Source: Gemmatimonadota bacterium (lineage in GTDB: Bacteria; Gemmatimonadota; Gemmatimonadetes; Gemmatimonadales; GWC2-71-9). From it: a stretch of DNA of 64,000 bases. The stretch spans positions 62,001-126,000 of the forward strand of contig JAOTVV010000005.1 in NCBI GenBank assembly GCA_029863245.1. The letters are read 5' to 3'. Each line of letters begins with the position of its first letter. Position 1 is the stretch's first letter. Positions 19,420-27,992 of the stretch are shown here, piece by piece. The notes under the pieces are model-generated. The model was not told where the DNA came from. It searched no databases and worked only from the letters and a program-made list of their open reading frames with translations. The position numbers and the translations under genes were made by a program.

Positions 19420-20967
19420 ATGAAGCTTGTCTTTCGGGTTGCCGCCATTGCAGCGGTCACTGTCGTGCCGACCGCGCTGCCGGCACAGGTCGCACAGGAG
19501 TCGGTCGACCTGGCGGTCGTCCAGCGGATTCGGGAGGAGGGGTTGGAGCGTTCCCAGCTTCCGGCGCTCGCACGGCACCTCACGGAAGTGATCGGGCCGC
19601 GGCTCACCGGCTCGCCCCAGATGAAGCAGGCCAATGAGTGGACTGCGCAGATGTTCCGGGAGTGGGGGCTGGCCGGCGTGACAGTCGAGCCGTGGGGCGA
19701 GTTCGGTCGCGGCTGGGAACGGGTGTCGTACAGTGGGCGAATCCTGAGCCCCTTCGTGCAGCCGCTCCATGCCCAGCCCGTGGGATGGACCGGGAGCACC
19801 AATGGCACCGTAACGGCAGAAGCCGTCGTGGTGAAGGCCGAGAGCGCGGAGGACCTGACGCAGTACCGTGGAAAGCTCCGCGGGAAGATCGTGCTCCTGC
19901 AGGAGGCGCCGGACGTCGATCCGGAGTGGGAACCCGAGGCCCGCCGCACCCCGCTCGACGAGCTGCTGACGCCGTCGGCGCCCGTAGACCCGGGGGCACG
20001 TGCGCGGCAGGCCGCGGAACAGGCGGAGCGCATGCAGGAGGTGCGGGCCCGCTTTCAGCGGACGCGCGAGGTGCGGCAGGCGATGAGCGAGCTGCTCAGC
20101 CAGGAGCGAGCGGCAGTGATCCTCACGCCGTCGTCGCGCAACTTCGGCGTGATCCGTGGGGGCGGCAACGGTGCGGGCAGAGATGCCAAGGCCCCGGATC
20201 CGACTCCCGAGTTGGTGGTCATTCGCGAGCAGTACAACCAGATCTACCGCAACGTGGAGGCTGGTATCCCGGTGCGGATCGAGATCAACGTGCAGAACCG
20301 TTTCTTCAGCGAGGACCTCAAGGCCTACAACACGCTAGCGGAGCTCCCCGGTACCGACAAAGCTGACGAATACGTGATGCTCGGTGCGCACCTCGACTCG
20401 TGGCACTACGGTGGCGGTGCGACGGACAACGCGGCAGGATCGGTGGTGATGATGGAGGCGATGCGGATTCTCGAGGCCCTCGATCTCCGGCCCCGCCGCA
20501 CGATCCGCATCGCGTTGTGGAGCGGCGAGGAACAGGGCCTGCTCGGGTCCCGCAACTGGGTGGAGCAGCACCCCGAGTTGCACGGCCAGATCTCGGCGTA
20601 CGTCAACGTCGACAACGGCACGGGCAAGATCCGTGGTGTCTGGGACCAGATGAACGAGAAGGCCATCCCGGTGTTCGAACAGATCCTGTGGCCCTTCCGA
20701 GATCTCGGCGTGGTGGCCGTGCGCCACGGGAACACCGGGGGAACGGATCACCTCTCCTTCGATCGGGCAGGCATCCCCGGCTTCAACTTCATCCAGGACC
20801 CGATCGAGTACGGGATTCGCACGCACCATACCTACGTCGACACGTACGACAACCTCATGCTCGAAGACCTCCAGCAGGCCGCGGTAGTGGTTGCCGCCAC
20901 CGTGTATCAGTTGGCGATGCGTGAGGAGATGATGCCGCGAAAGGCCCCGCCGCCGGCGACGAACTAG
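19420..20967 (+). CDS. Secreted M28 zinc peptidase
   Basis: The 515-residue protein begins with a signal peptide (MKLVFRVAAIAAVTVVPTALPAQ). The zinc-site motifs are canonical: LGAHLDSWHYGGGATDNAAG, RIALWSGEEQGLLGS with the Glu-Glu pair, YVNVDNGTG, and GIRTHHTYVDTYDNL with the final histidine. An insert at about residues 140-290, with a charged helical stretch, matches a PA-type domain. It is divergent from the M28 gene at 17774-19258 and similar in architecture, which suggests an old duplication. ATG 19420 follows CAGGAGAGAATC. Function is probably periplasmic peptide turnover. Confidence 0.93.
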   Translation: MKLVFRVAAIAAVTVVPTALPAQVAQESVDLAVVQRIREEGLERSQLPALARHLTEVIGPRLTGSPQMKQANEWTAQMFREWGLAGVTVEPWGEFGRGWERVSYSGRILSPFVQPLHAQPVGWTGSTNGTVTAEAVVVKAESAEDLTQYRGKLRGKIVLLQEAPDVDPEWEPEARRTPLDELLTPSAPVDPGARARQAAEQAERMQEVRARFQRTREVRQAMSELLSQERAAVILTPSSRNFGVIRGGGNGAGRDAKAPDPTPELVVIREQYNQIYRNVEAGIPVRIEINVQNRFFSEDLKAYNTLAELPGTDKADEYVMLGAHLDSWHYGGGATDNAAGSVVMMEAMRILEALDLRPRRTIRIALWSGEEQGLLGSRNWVEQHPELHGQISAYVNVDNGTGKIRGVWDQMNEKAIPVFEQILWPFRDLGVVAVRHGNTGGTDHLSFDRAGIPGFNFIQDPIEYGIRTHHTYVDTYDNLMLEDLQQAAVVVAATVYQLAMREEMMPRKAPPPATN

Positions 20968-21136
20968 CAGTGCCTGCCTAGCAGGGGCGTGGCGGTTCGT
21001 CCGTCACGCCACCGGTGGCCGGACACCTCCGAGGGCGAGCCCACCTGACGTGTGACACACCGTCGCGGAAATCCGATGGATCGACTACTCATTCACGTAT
21101 GACTGAACGGTGTCTGCCCCGACTGGAGCCTCGGCC

Positions 21137-23104
21137 GTGAGTCGGGCCACCCCGGTCGCCGGATCTGGCGGCATGACGGCTTCCCGCTCCCCGGTTCCTG
21201 CCACCATCCTGGTCGGCAACCCCAACGTCGGGAAGAGTCTGCTCTTCAAGAACCTGACGTCCCGTTATGTCACCGTCTCCAATATCCCGGGCACCACGGT
21301 GGAGATCGTGCGGGCGCCAGCGAACTTCGACGGTCGACGCCTGGAGATCATCGACACCCCCGGGATCAACGACCTCTCTCAGCGGAGTGACGATGCGCAG
21401 GTCACCCGCCGTGTGCTCGACGAGCATGCCGACGCGACGATCGTCCAGGTGGCCGATGCCAAGAACCTCCGCCGAGCGCTGCTCCTGACGCTTCAGCTCG
21501 CCGAGCTCGGGCGTCCGATGATCCTGGTCCTGAACATGTTCGACGAGCTCGAGGAGCGCGGTGGACGGATCGACATCGAACGGCTGAGCACCGTGCTGGG
21601 GATCCCCGTGGTGACCACGGTCGCTCCCCAAAACCGCGGAACCGATGCGTTGATTGCCTCGCTCGATTCGGCGCGCGCCGCCACGGTCGGGTCGCTGGCC
21701 CGACAGCTGGCCGGCTCGGATTACGAGCGCAACCGCACGCGACTCGAGCGGGTGAATGAGATCCTGGCGGAAACGTATTCCATCGCCCGGCCCGATCGGC
21801 CGTCCTTCCGTGTGCGTCTGGGATTCTGGGCCATGCACCCGGTGCAGGGGATCGGCTTTCTGGCCGCCGTCCTCGTCGGCGTGTTCTGGTTCGTCGGGCT
21901 GTTCGGCGCGGGGACCTTGGTGGACCTCGTGGAAGTCGGTGTCTTCCAGCAGCACCTCAACCCCCTTGCCATCCGATTGGTCGATGCCGTCTTCCGATTC
22001 CCGCACGTGCACGAGATGGTGGCATTCTCGGTCTCGGTGGCGATCCCGGTCACCCCCGTCCACGACGTGACGCTCGGGACTCTGGAGCGAGTCGCGCTCG
22101 GCCCGGCGTACCAGGTGGTGAGTGGGATCGGCCTGACGGGCTGGCAGGAGACACTCCAGTTCGCACACGACTTCCTCGTGGGGGAGTTCGGCGTGATCAC
22201 GATGGCCCTGAGCTACGCCTTGGCGATCGTCCTGCCCATCGTCACGACGTTCTTTCTGGTGTTCGGGGTGCTGGAGGATTCCGGGTATTTCCCGCGTATG
22301 GCCATCATGGTGAACCGCGTGTTCCGGATCATGGGACTGAACGGCAAGGCGGTACTCCCGATGGTCCTGGGTCTCGGGTGCGACACCATGGCCACGATGA
22401 CGACCCGGATTCTCGAGACGCGCAAGGAGCGTCTCGTGACGACAATGCTCTTGGCGCTCGCGATCCCCTGCTCGGCGCAGCTCGGCGTGCTGCTGGCGCT
22501 GATGGCGACGCTCACCCCGACGGGTGCGCTGGTGTGGCTCGGGATCGTGGTGGGCGTGATCTTCCTGGTCGGGTGGCTCACGGCCAAGGTGGTCGGAGGC
22601 GCGCCCAGCGACTTCATTCTCGAAATTCCCCCGATGCGCCGACCCCATGTCTCTAACGTGCTGATCAAGACAGCCACCCGCCTCAATTGGTATCTGCGGG
22701 AGGTCATTCCGCTGTTCGTGATCGGAACGGCGGCGCTGTTCTTCCTCGACAAGGTCCATGCCCTCGATCTGATCGGCCGAATGATGGAGCCCTTGGTCAC
22801 GGGCTGGCTCGGGCTGCCGCGCGAGATGGCGAACGCGTTCCTCGTCGGGTTCATGCGACGGGACTTCGGTGCCGTCTACATCCTGGATGCGGCCACGGGA
22901 CCGGCAGCCGTGCTGGGACCGCTGCAGATCCTGGTCGCGATGGTCACCATCACGCTGTTCATGCCGTGCTTTGCCAACTTCCTGATGATCGCCAAGGAGC
23001 ACGGGATGAAAGTGGCGTGGCGGATGGCAGGATTCATCTTCCCGTTCGCCTTCTTCGTGGGTGGACTGGTACACTTCATGGGACGATGGCTGACGAGTAT
23101 CTGA
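21137..23104 (+). CDS. feoB: Ferrous iron transporter FeoB
   Basis: The N-terminal G domain has GNPNVGKS (G1), an IPGTTVE switch I, DTPGIND (G3) and the FeoB-style NMFDE in place of NKxD. Two Gate repeats follow, with hydrophobic segments and the conserved LGLGCDTMATMTTRI around residue 420, and a C-terminal LVGFMRRDFGAVYI segment. The protein moves Fe2+ across the inner membrane using nucleotide hydrolysis. At about 655 residues it is slightly shorter than typical. Possible starts are GTG 21110, GTG 21137 (best, GGAG eight bases upstream) and ATG 21173. The next gene, a FeoA-type protein, overlaps its end by 19 bases. Confidence 0.95.
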   Translation: MSRATPVAGSGGMTASRSPVPATILVGNPNVGKSLLFKNLTSRYVTVSNIPGTTVEIVRAPANFDGRRLEIIDTPGINDLSQRSDDAQVTRRVLDEHADATIVQVADAKNLRRALLLTLQLAELGRPMILVLNMFDELEERGGRIDIERLSTVLGIPVVTTVAPQNRGTDALIASLDSARAATVGSLARQLAGSDYERNRTRLERVNEILAETYSIARPDRPSFRVRLGFWAMHPVQGIGFLAAVLVGVFWFVGLFGAGTLVDLVEVGVFQQHLNPLAIRLVDAVFRFPHVHEMVAFSVSVAIPVTPVHDVTLGTLERVALGPAYQVVSGIGLTGWQETLQFAHDFLVGEFGVITMALSYALAIVLPIVTTFFLVFGVLEDSGYFPRMAIMVNRVFRIMGLNGKAVLPMVLGLGCDTMATMTTRILETRKERLVTTMLLALAIPCSAQLGVLLALMATLTPTGALVWLGIVVGVIFLVGWLTAKVVGGAPSDFILEIPPMRRPHVSNVLIKTATRLNWYLREVIPLFVIGTAALFFLDKVHALDLIGRMMEPLVTGWLGLPREMANAFLVGFMRRDFGAVYILDAATGPAAVLGPLQILVAMVTITLFMPCFANFLMIAKEHGMKVAWRMAGFIFPFAFFVGGLVHFMGRWLTSI

Positions 23105-23541
23105 GTTGCCCGTTCTGCGGGTTCGAGTTCGCGAAGGCGGACACCCTGTGCCATCATGGGTGCCCGCTCGGCGCGCTCTGTCACCTCAATCGGTGTCCGA
23201 ACTGCCAGTATGAGTTTGCCGAGCAACCACGGGCCGTCTCGTGGCTCGAGAGCCTGTTTCGGAAGGACCGCCGCCCGGTCCGCGATCTTCCTGAACACGT
23301 GCTGAGCGTTCGTGATCTCCGGGGCGGCGAGCGGGGACGGGTCATCTGCCTCGGGACCGGCGGCGAGTCGCGGCACAACAACCTTGCCGTATTCGGGGTG
23401 GTCCCGGGCGCCGAAGTGACGGCCATTCAGCAGCGTCCCTCCTGCGTGCTGCGCGTTGGGGAAACGGAGTTGGCTCTCGATCCGGCCATTGCCCGGGAGA
23501 TCCTGGTCGAACGGCTGGAGCCGGATCCGGTCCCAACTTGA
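23086..23541 (+). CDS. Zinc-ribbon plus FeoA-domain protein
   Basis: This 151-residue protein has an N-terminal double-CxxC region (CPFCGFEF, then CHHGCPLGALC and CPNCQYEF, about residues 8-45), predicted to bind zinc. A C-terminal FeoA-type SH3-like domain runs from about residue 70 (LSVRDLRGGERGRVICLG to the end), including NNLAVFGVVPGAEVTAIQ. FeoA modulates FeoB activity in the cytosol. Here it lies downstream of feoB with overlapping ends, the reverse of the usual order, so the pair is surely cotranscribed. Similar zinc-ribbon FeoA proteins occur in other bacteria, to my recollection. The role of the ribbon is unknown. Confidence 0.85.
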   Translation: MADEYLSCPFCGFEFAKADTLCHHGCPLGALCHLNRCPNCQYEFAEQPRAVSWLESLFRKDRRPVRDLPEHVLSVRDLRGGERGRVICLGTGGESRHNNLAVFGVVPGAEVTAIQQRPSCVLRVGETELALDPAIAREILVERLEPDPVPT

Positions 23542-23627
23542 GTGAAGCGTCCGTTCATTCGATCTTCATACTCTCTTGGTGCATCGTTCGTTAGACGGTT
23601 GTACAGCTATTCGCGTGTGAGGATGCC

Positions 23628-24275
23628 ATGGTGAGGTCACGGACGCGCCGAAACGGGCTCGCCTGGATCGGTTTCGCGGCGGCGGTCGTGTGGGGGATCG
23701 CGGCCTGCAGCGAGCCGGCACCGTCAGACCAGGCGGAGGACACCACGCCCCAGCCCGGGGTGAGCGATGTGGTGCTGGCGTCGGCAATGGTGGGGCTGCC
23801 GGCGGGAACCGCTCCTGCCGATCTCCCCGACCCCGAATCAGAAGGCGCAACGATACTCACCAAGTACTGTGCGACCGCCTGCCATGGGGCGCCCAGCCCG
23901 GGAGCCCACTCTGCGACGGACTGGCCAGTAGTGTTGCGGCGCATGTGGCTCCGCACGGAGGGCCTGTCCACCACCTATGGGGTGCCCGTGCCGGACGTGC
24001 GTGAGCGGGTGCTCATCCTAAACTACGTCCTTGGCAACGCGCTCGAGGTGAGCAACACGGCGTTGCCTGCCCGCCCCGGGCGGGAGCTGTTCACCTCGAC
24101 TTGCAGCCGGTGTCACGAGCTGCCCGATCCGAGACAGCATACGGCCAACGATTGGGCGGCGGTCGTGATCCGCATGCGGCAACACATGGTGCAGATGCTG
24201 CGGCAGTCCCCTCCGCAGAGCCAGGTGCAGGAGATCATTCTCTACCTGGAACAGGTGTCACGAGGTGCCTCGTAG
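23628..24275 (+). CDS. Dihaem c-type cytochrome lipoprotein
   Basis: A 215-residue exported protein with a lipobox (VWGIAAC near residue 27) and a Pro/Glu-rich linker. It contains two haem-binding motifs: CATACH (spacing C-X3-CH, about residues 82-87) and CSRCH (normal C-X2-CH, about residues 159-163). The surrounding text (GRELFTSTCSRCHELPDP) is typical of periplasmic cytochromes and sulfur-oxidation subunits. The first motif has an unusual three-residue spacing, so that haem may need a different lyase or may not be bound. It probably carries electrons at the outer face of the inner membrane. A perfect terminator follows. Confidence 0.85.
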   Translation: MVRSRTRRNGLAWIGFAAAVVWGIAACSEPAPSDQAEDTTPQPGVSDVVLASAMVGLPAGTAPADLPDPESEGATILTKYCATACHGAPSPGAHSATDWPVVLRRMWLRTEGLSTTYGVPVPDVRERVLILNYVLGNALEVSNTALPARPGRELFTSTCSRCHELPDPRQHTANDWAAVVIRMRQHMVQMLRQSPPQSQVQEIILYLEQVSRGAS

Positions 24276-24304
24276 CGTCCCGCCAAGCACGGCGGCCGAC
24301 CTCG

Positions 24305-24338
24305 CGGGGGACGATTCATTCGGATCGTCCCCCGTTTT
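24305..24338. terminator. Intrinsic terminator between convergent genes
   Basis: An 11-bp perfect stem (CGGGGGACGAT / ATCGTCCCCCG) with an 8-base loop is followed by TTTT on the plus strand. It sits 30 bases after the cytochrome stop and 16 bases before the end of the leftward deacetylase gene, so it can serve both. Confidence 0.8.
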
Positions 24339-24353
24339 GGGAGCGGTGTTCGG

Positions 24354-25265
24354 TCAGGCGCCCCGTGCCGCCACCGCGGCACGGACGGTGTTGCAGTGGA
24401 TCTCCACCGTGTCCTCCTGCTGCCGCGCGTACCCGCCGGCCAGGGTAACGGCGACGGCGACGCCTGCCTCGCGCAGTGTGGCGAACACCACGTCGTCCCG
24501 CCGCGCCAGCCCCTGCATGGTCAGACCGAGTCCGCCGAGTTGGTCCTCGCGGTAGGGGTCCGCGCCGGCGAGGTAGAATGCGATGTCGGGGTGGTGTCGT
24601 GCGAGGATCTCCGGCAGGTGGTGCGCGAGGAGTTCGAGGTAGGTCGCATCTTCCACACCGTCGTCCAGTCCCAGATCGAGATCGCTGGTGGGCTTTGTGG
24701 CCGGGTAGTTGCGCTCCTGGTGCATCGAGAACGTGAACACCGTCGCATCGCTCCGGAAGATGGCGGCCGTCCCGTTCCCGTGGTGGACGTCGCAATCGAC
24801 GACCATGGCGCGCTTCACCGCGTGGTTGCGCTGCAGGCACCGGATGGCGATCGCGACGTCGTTGATCAGACAGAACCCCTCGCCGTGATCCGGAAAGGCG
24901 TGGTGGTACCCGCCCCCCAGGTGCACGGCGATACCGGCCTCCAGCGCGAGTCGTCCTGTAAGCGTGGTGCCGCCGGCACAGAGCCACATGGCGTCGCGAA
25001 GCGCCGGCGAGAACGGCACCTCGAGCACCAGTTGCTCCGGTATCGAGAGCAGGCCGGCACGGATCTTCTTGACGTACGTCGGCGTGTGCACGAGCCGAAC
25101 GTCGTCGTCGTGTATCGGGGTGGGCTCGACGATCGCTGCGGGATCGAGCGTTCCCTCGTCGACGAGCCGCGCGCGCACCAGACGGTACTTCGCCGTCGGG
25201 AACACGTGGGGCCCGATGTCGACTTCATAGGCCGGATGGTGGACGATCGGGGGAGCCGCGTCCAT
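24354..25265 (-). CDS. Histone deacetylase-family amidohydrolase
   Basis: The 303-residue protein has the zinc-deacetylase motifs: GGGYHHAFPDHGEGFCLIND with the twin histidines, VVDCDVHHGNGTA with the zinc-ligand aspartate and histidine, and FYLAGADPYREDQLGG with the second aspartate ligand. Bacterial members deacetylate acetylpolyamines, acetoin-related compounds or lysines. The ATG at 25265 gives a start just before the domain; an earlier in-frame start adds Arg-rich sequence with no homology. It lies 22 bases downstream of the M2 peptidase gene on the same strand, so the two may be cotranscribed. Confidence 0.9.
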   Translation of the reverse strand: MDAAPPIVHHPAYEVDIGPHVFPTAKYRLVRARLVDEGTLDPAAIVEPTPIHDDDVRLVHTPTYVKKIRAGLLSIPEQLVLEVPFSPALRDAMWLCAGGTTLTGRLALEAGIAVHLGGGYHHAFPDHGEGFCLINDVAIAIRCLQRNHAVKRAMVVDCDVHHGNGTAAIFRSDATVFTFSMHQERNYPATKPTSDLDLGLDDGVEDATYLELLAHHLPEILARHHPDIAFYLAGADPYREDQLGGLGLTMQGLARRDDVVFATLREAGVAVAVTLAGGYARQQEDTVEIHCNTVRAAVAARGA

Positions 25266-25287
25266 GGATCGCGCCGTCGTCCGCTCT

Positions 25288-27072
25288 CTACGGGAGCGTG
25301 TGGGTTCTCCCCTGGTTCTGTTCGACGAGCCAGTCATACAGCGGCTGGAAGTAGTCCACCATGGCCTGGGCATCCAACTCGCGCCCCGTGGTCTCCTGCA
25401 ACACGTCCCGCCACGGCCGGCTCGTGCCCGGTGCCATCATGGCGCGCAGGAAGTCGCCGGTCGCGACGCTTCCGTAGTAGTCCGTGTCGTGCGGATCCTG
25501 CTCGAGGATCGTGCGCGCCACGTGATCGTGCAGCTGAAACAGCAATGCCTCCGCGAGCGCGTAATCGTAATACTGGGCCGCGTCATCGTTGATGTGCGTC
25601 TTGGTGAGTGCGTCCGCCCACTCATCCCCGCGCGGGGTCGGGGGCGCCACACCCTGATAGCGTCGCACCAGATCCCACCACGTCGCGTTGAACGCCGACC
25701 CTGGCAGCGAGTCCTGATACAGCGTGCGCTCGAACCGAGTCATCACGCCGGCGGACCACGGGATGAACACCACATGGTTCAGGGCCTCCTTCAGCAGCTG
25801 GGCGATGTGATCGATCTCGGCGTCGGCCGAGACGAGGCCACGGTTTGCAAGGAACCGCCGCTGTGAGGCGGCGAGCCCGATCTGGCTCCCGATCGCCTCG
25901 TGGTAGGCCCGGTTGGCCCCTTCCCGCAACACCAACGGCACGTCGGGACGCGAATAGCTCATGAAGTAGTAGACGTGGCCGAGCTCGTGGTGCACGGTCT
26001 CGTACCACGAGGCATTGGGCTCGACGCTCATCAGCGATCGGACATCCCGGTCTAGGTCCAAGTGCCACGCAGAGGCGTGCGTGTTCTTCTTGAACGTGGC
26101 ATTGGCGGGCAGCGGATACAGCGAGGAACGTTCCCAGAACGACGCGGGGAGTGCATCGAAGCCGAGGCTTCGGTAGAACGCTTCGCCCTGCTGCATGATC
26201 CATTCGGGCGTCTTGTCGGCCAGGGCCGCATCGACGTCGAAGCCTTCCACGTCCACGAGCGCGCTCCAATCCTGGGCCCATCGATTGGGTAGCCAGTGTG
26301 CCGGGATGAGGTCGGGTACGGGAGCCCCATACCGCCGAGCCAGCTCGTATCGCGCCCACGTGTGTAGCTCTCGATAGAGGGGCCGCAGCTGCTGCACCAG
26401 GCGCTCGGTCAGTCCCAGCATGTCCGACGTGGACATTCCGTAGTCCGACACCTGATACTCGAAGAAGTCGCCGTATCCCAGTGCCTGGACGGTCTGGTTT
26501 CGCAGGTCGCGGAGCGCGAGGATGCCATCCATGAGGGTGGGTCCGACGGCCTTCGACGCCTCCCACACCGCCCGACGCTCGCGGAGATCCGTGGACGAGC
26601 GCAGCAGCCCGTCGATGTCGTTCGGGGTGAGCGGCCGACCACGGAGCGTGAACTCGTAGCCGTAGAGCTGCTCCACCTGCTCGGTCTCGGCAGCGATGCG
26701 CGCCTCGACGATCTCGGGAATCGTCTGCGGTCCTTCACCTGCCCCGTAGAGCATCTTCTCGAGCCGACGGACCTGCAGGTCGGGGAGCTTCGTCCGTTGC
26801 TCGAGATAGCTGCGGATCGCGTCGATGTTCTCCTCGCTCCCCACGAATCGAACGAACGCTTCGCGAGCCGCTCTGGTTCGCGCCGCATTGGTCGTGTCGC
26901 CGTCGATGATTCGCGTATTCGACTCCCACTCCGCCTTGCTCCATTCGTAGTACAAGCCCTGAAATTCCTGCTCGTAGGTGGCGAGGTAGCCGTCCACCTC
27001 CGTTCGCAGGGCCGTATCGACGCAGCCGACGGCCAGCATAGCCGAAACCGCGAGCATAGTTGCCGAGCGCAT
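25288..27072 (-). CDS. M2-family peptidase (angiotensin-converting-enzyme-like), lipoprotein
   Basis: The 594-residue product has a lipobox (SAMLAVGC, cysteine about residue 17), so it is probably an envelope lipoprotein. It carries the zinc motif as HHELGH and the third ligand in REGANRAYHEAIG, matching HHEMGH and EGANPGFHEAIG of ACE. The FNATWWDLVRRYQG segment near the C-terminus is also characteristic. The enzyme is a dipeptidyl-carboxypeptidase-type metallopeptidase. No transmembrane anchor is present. It is followed after 22 bases by the deacetylase gene. Confidence 0.93.
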   Translation of the reverse strand: MRSATMLAVSAMLAVGCVDTALRTEVDGYLATYEQEFQGLYYEWSKAEWESNTRIIDGDTTNAARTRAAREAFVRFVGSEENIDAIRSYLEQRTKLPDLQVRRLEKMLYGAGEGPQTIPEIVEARIAAETEQVEQLYGYEFTLRGRPLTPNDIDGLLRSSTDLRERRAVWEASKAVGPTLMDGILALRDLRNQTVQALGYGDFFEYQVSDYGMSTSDMLGLTERLVQQLRPLYRELHTWARYELARRYGAPVPDLIPAHWLPNRWAQDWSALVDVEGFDVDAALADKTPEWIMQQGEAFYRSLGFDALPASFWERSSLYPLPANATFKKNTHASAWHLDLDRDVRSLMSVEPNASWYETVHHELGHVYYFMSYSRPDVPLVLREGANRAYHEAIGSQIGLAASQRRFLANRGLVSADAEIDHIAQLLKEALNHVVFIPWSAGVMTRFERTLYQDSLPGSAFNATWWDLVRRYQGVAPPTPRGDEWADALTKTHINDDAAQYYDYALAEALLFQLHDHVARTILEQDPHDTDYYGSVATGDFLRAMMAPGTSRPWRDVLQETTGRELDAQAMVDYFQPLYDWLVEQNQGRTHTLP

Positions 27073-27119
27073 GGTCAGTCTCCTCGCTTCACGAGAGGCA
27101 GATCATCGGTTTGAATCCG

Positions 27120-27788
27120 TCACGCATACTGCCACGTCTCGCCGGGTTTCATGGTGCGTACCGCGATCCCCTTCGGCTTGAACGCGCTCACGTCCTGCGC
27201 CAAGAGGGGCCAGGTGCCGTAGTGGATCGGCACGGCCACCTTCGGCTTCACGAACTCGGCGGCACGGGTGGCCAGTTCGGGACCCATCGTGAAGCGGTCT
27301 CCCGCGGGAATGAGCGCGATGTCCGGTCGGTAGATCTCGCCGAGGAGCTTCAGGTCCGAGAACAGGGCCGTGTCTCCCAGGTGGTAGACCGTGACGCCCC
27401 CGAGATGCACGATCACGCCGCACGGCATGCCCATGTACTGCCCATTGTACGACGATGAGTGGAACGCCTGGGTAAAGGCCACCCAGCCGAACGGGGCGAC
27501 GATCTTCCCGCCGGGGTTGCCCGCCTCGGCGGTGATGCCCTGGCTGCCGAGGAACTCGGCGATCTCGAACGCGGCATACACCGTGGCCTTGTTGGCCTTG
27601 GCGATGGCGACCGTATCGCCGACGTGATCGGCATGTCCGTGGGTGAGCACGATGCTCTGGCACTTGACGTCGTTGGGCTTGGTGGTCGCGACGGGGTTGC
27701 CGGTGAGAAACGGATCGATCGCGACCGTGTGCGGGCCGTCACTCAGCAGGAACCCGGCATGCCCGAGAGAGGTGAGGCTGATCCCCAT
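27120..27788 (-). CDS. UPF0173 metal-dependent hydrolase
   Basis: The 222-residue cytosolic protein is a metallo-beta-lactamase fold protein of the UPF0173 type. It starts SLGHAGFLL, has the metal motif LTHGHADHVGD, a GDTALFSDLKLLG segment with a metal-binding aspartate, and a C-terminal VPIHYGTWPLL with the last histidine. Length and order match the family. The physiological substrate is unknown. It lies 48 bases upstream of the M2 peptidase gene on the same strand, so cotranscription is possible. It is divergent from the PAS-GGDEF-EAL gene with 204 bases between. Confidence 0.94.
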   Translation of the reverse strand: MGISLTSLGHAGFLLSDGPHTVAIDPFLTGNPVATTKPNDVKCQSIVLTHGHADHVGDTVAIAKANKATVYAAFEIAEFLGSQGITAEAGNPGGKIVAPFGWVAFTQAFHSSSYNGQYMGMPCGVIVHLGGVTVYHLGDTALFSDLKLLGEIYRPDIALIPAGDRFTMGPELATRAAEFVKPKVAVPIHYGTWPLLAQDVSAFKPKGIAVRTMKPGETWQYA

Positions 27789-27992
27789 GAGTGCACTCCT
27801 TGCTTGGATCCATTCGAGGTCGGTTTGGGAGCGAGGCTCCCGAGAATCTTAACCGTGGGGGGGGACCCGTCCATACGCGAAATGGGGCTGCGAGCATCGG
27901 ACTTTGCGGATCTCACGCTCCCTGCCCATCTTAGTCGGACCCTGGCGCCGACTTTGCCTTCCAACTTGTCGGTTCGGTAGCCGATACAACAC

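Noticed and set aside
21089-23074. A 661-codon open frame antisense to feoB
   Set aside because: It is charged, low-complexity and lacks any domain, while the sense strand has a complete, motif-bearing FeoB. High GC content makes long antisense frames common here.
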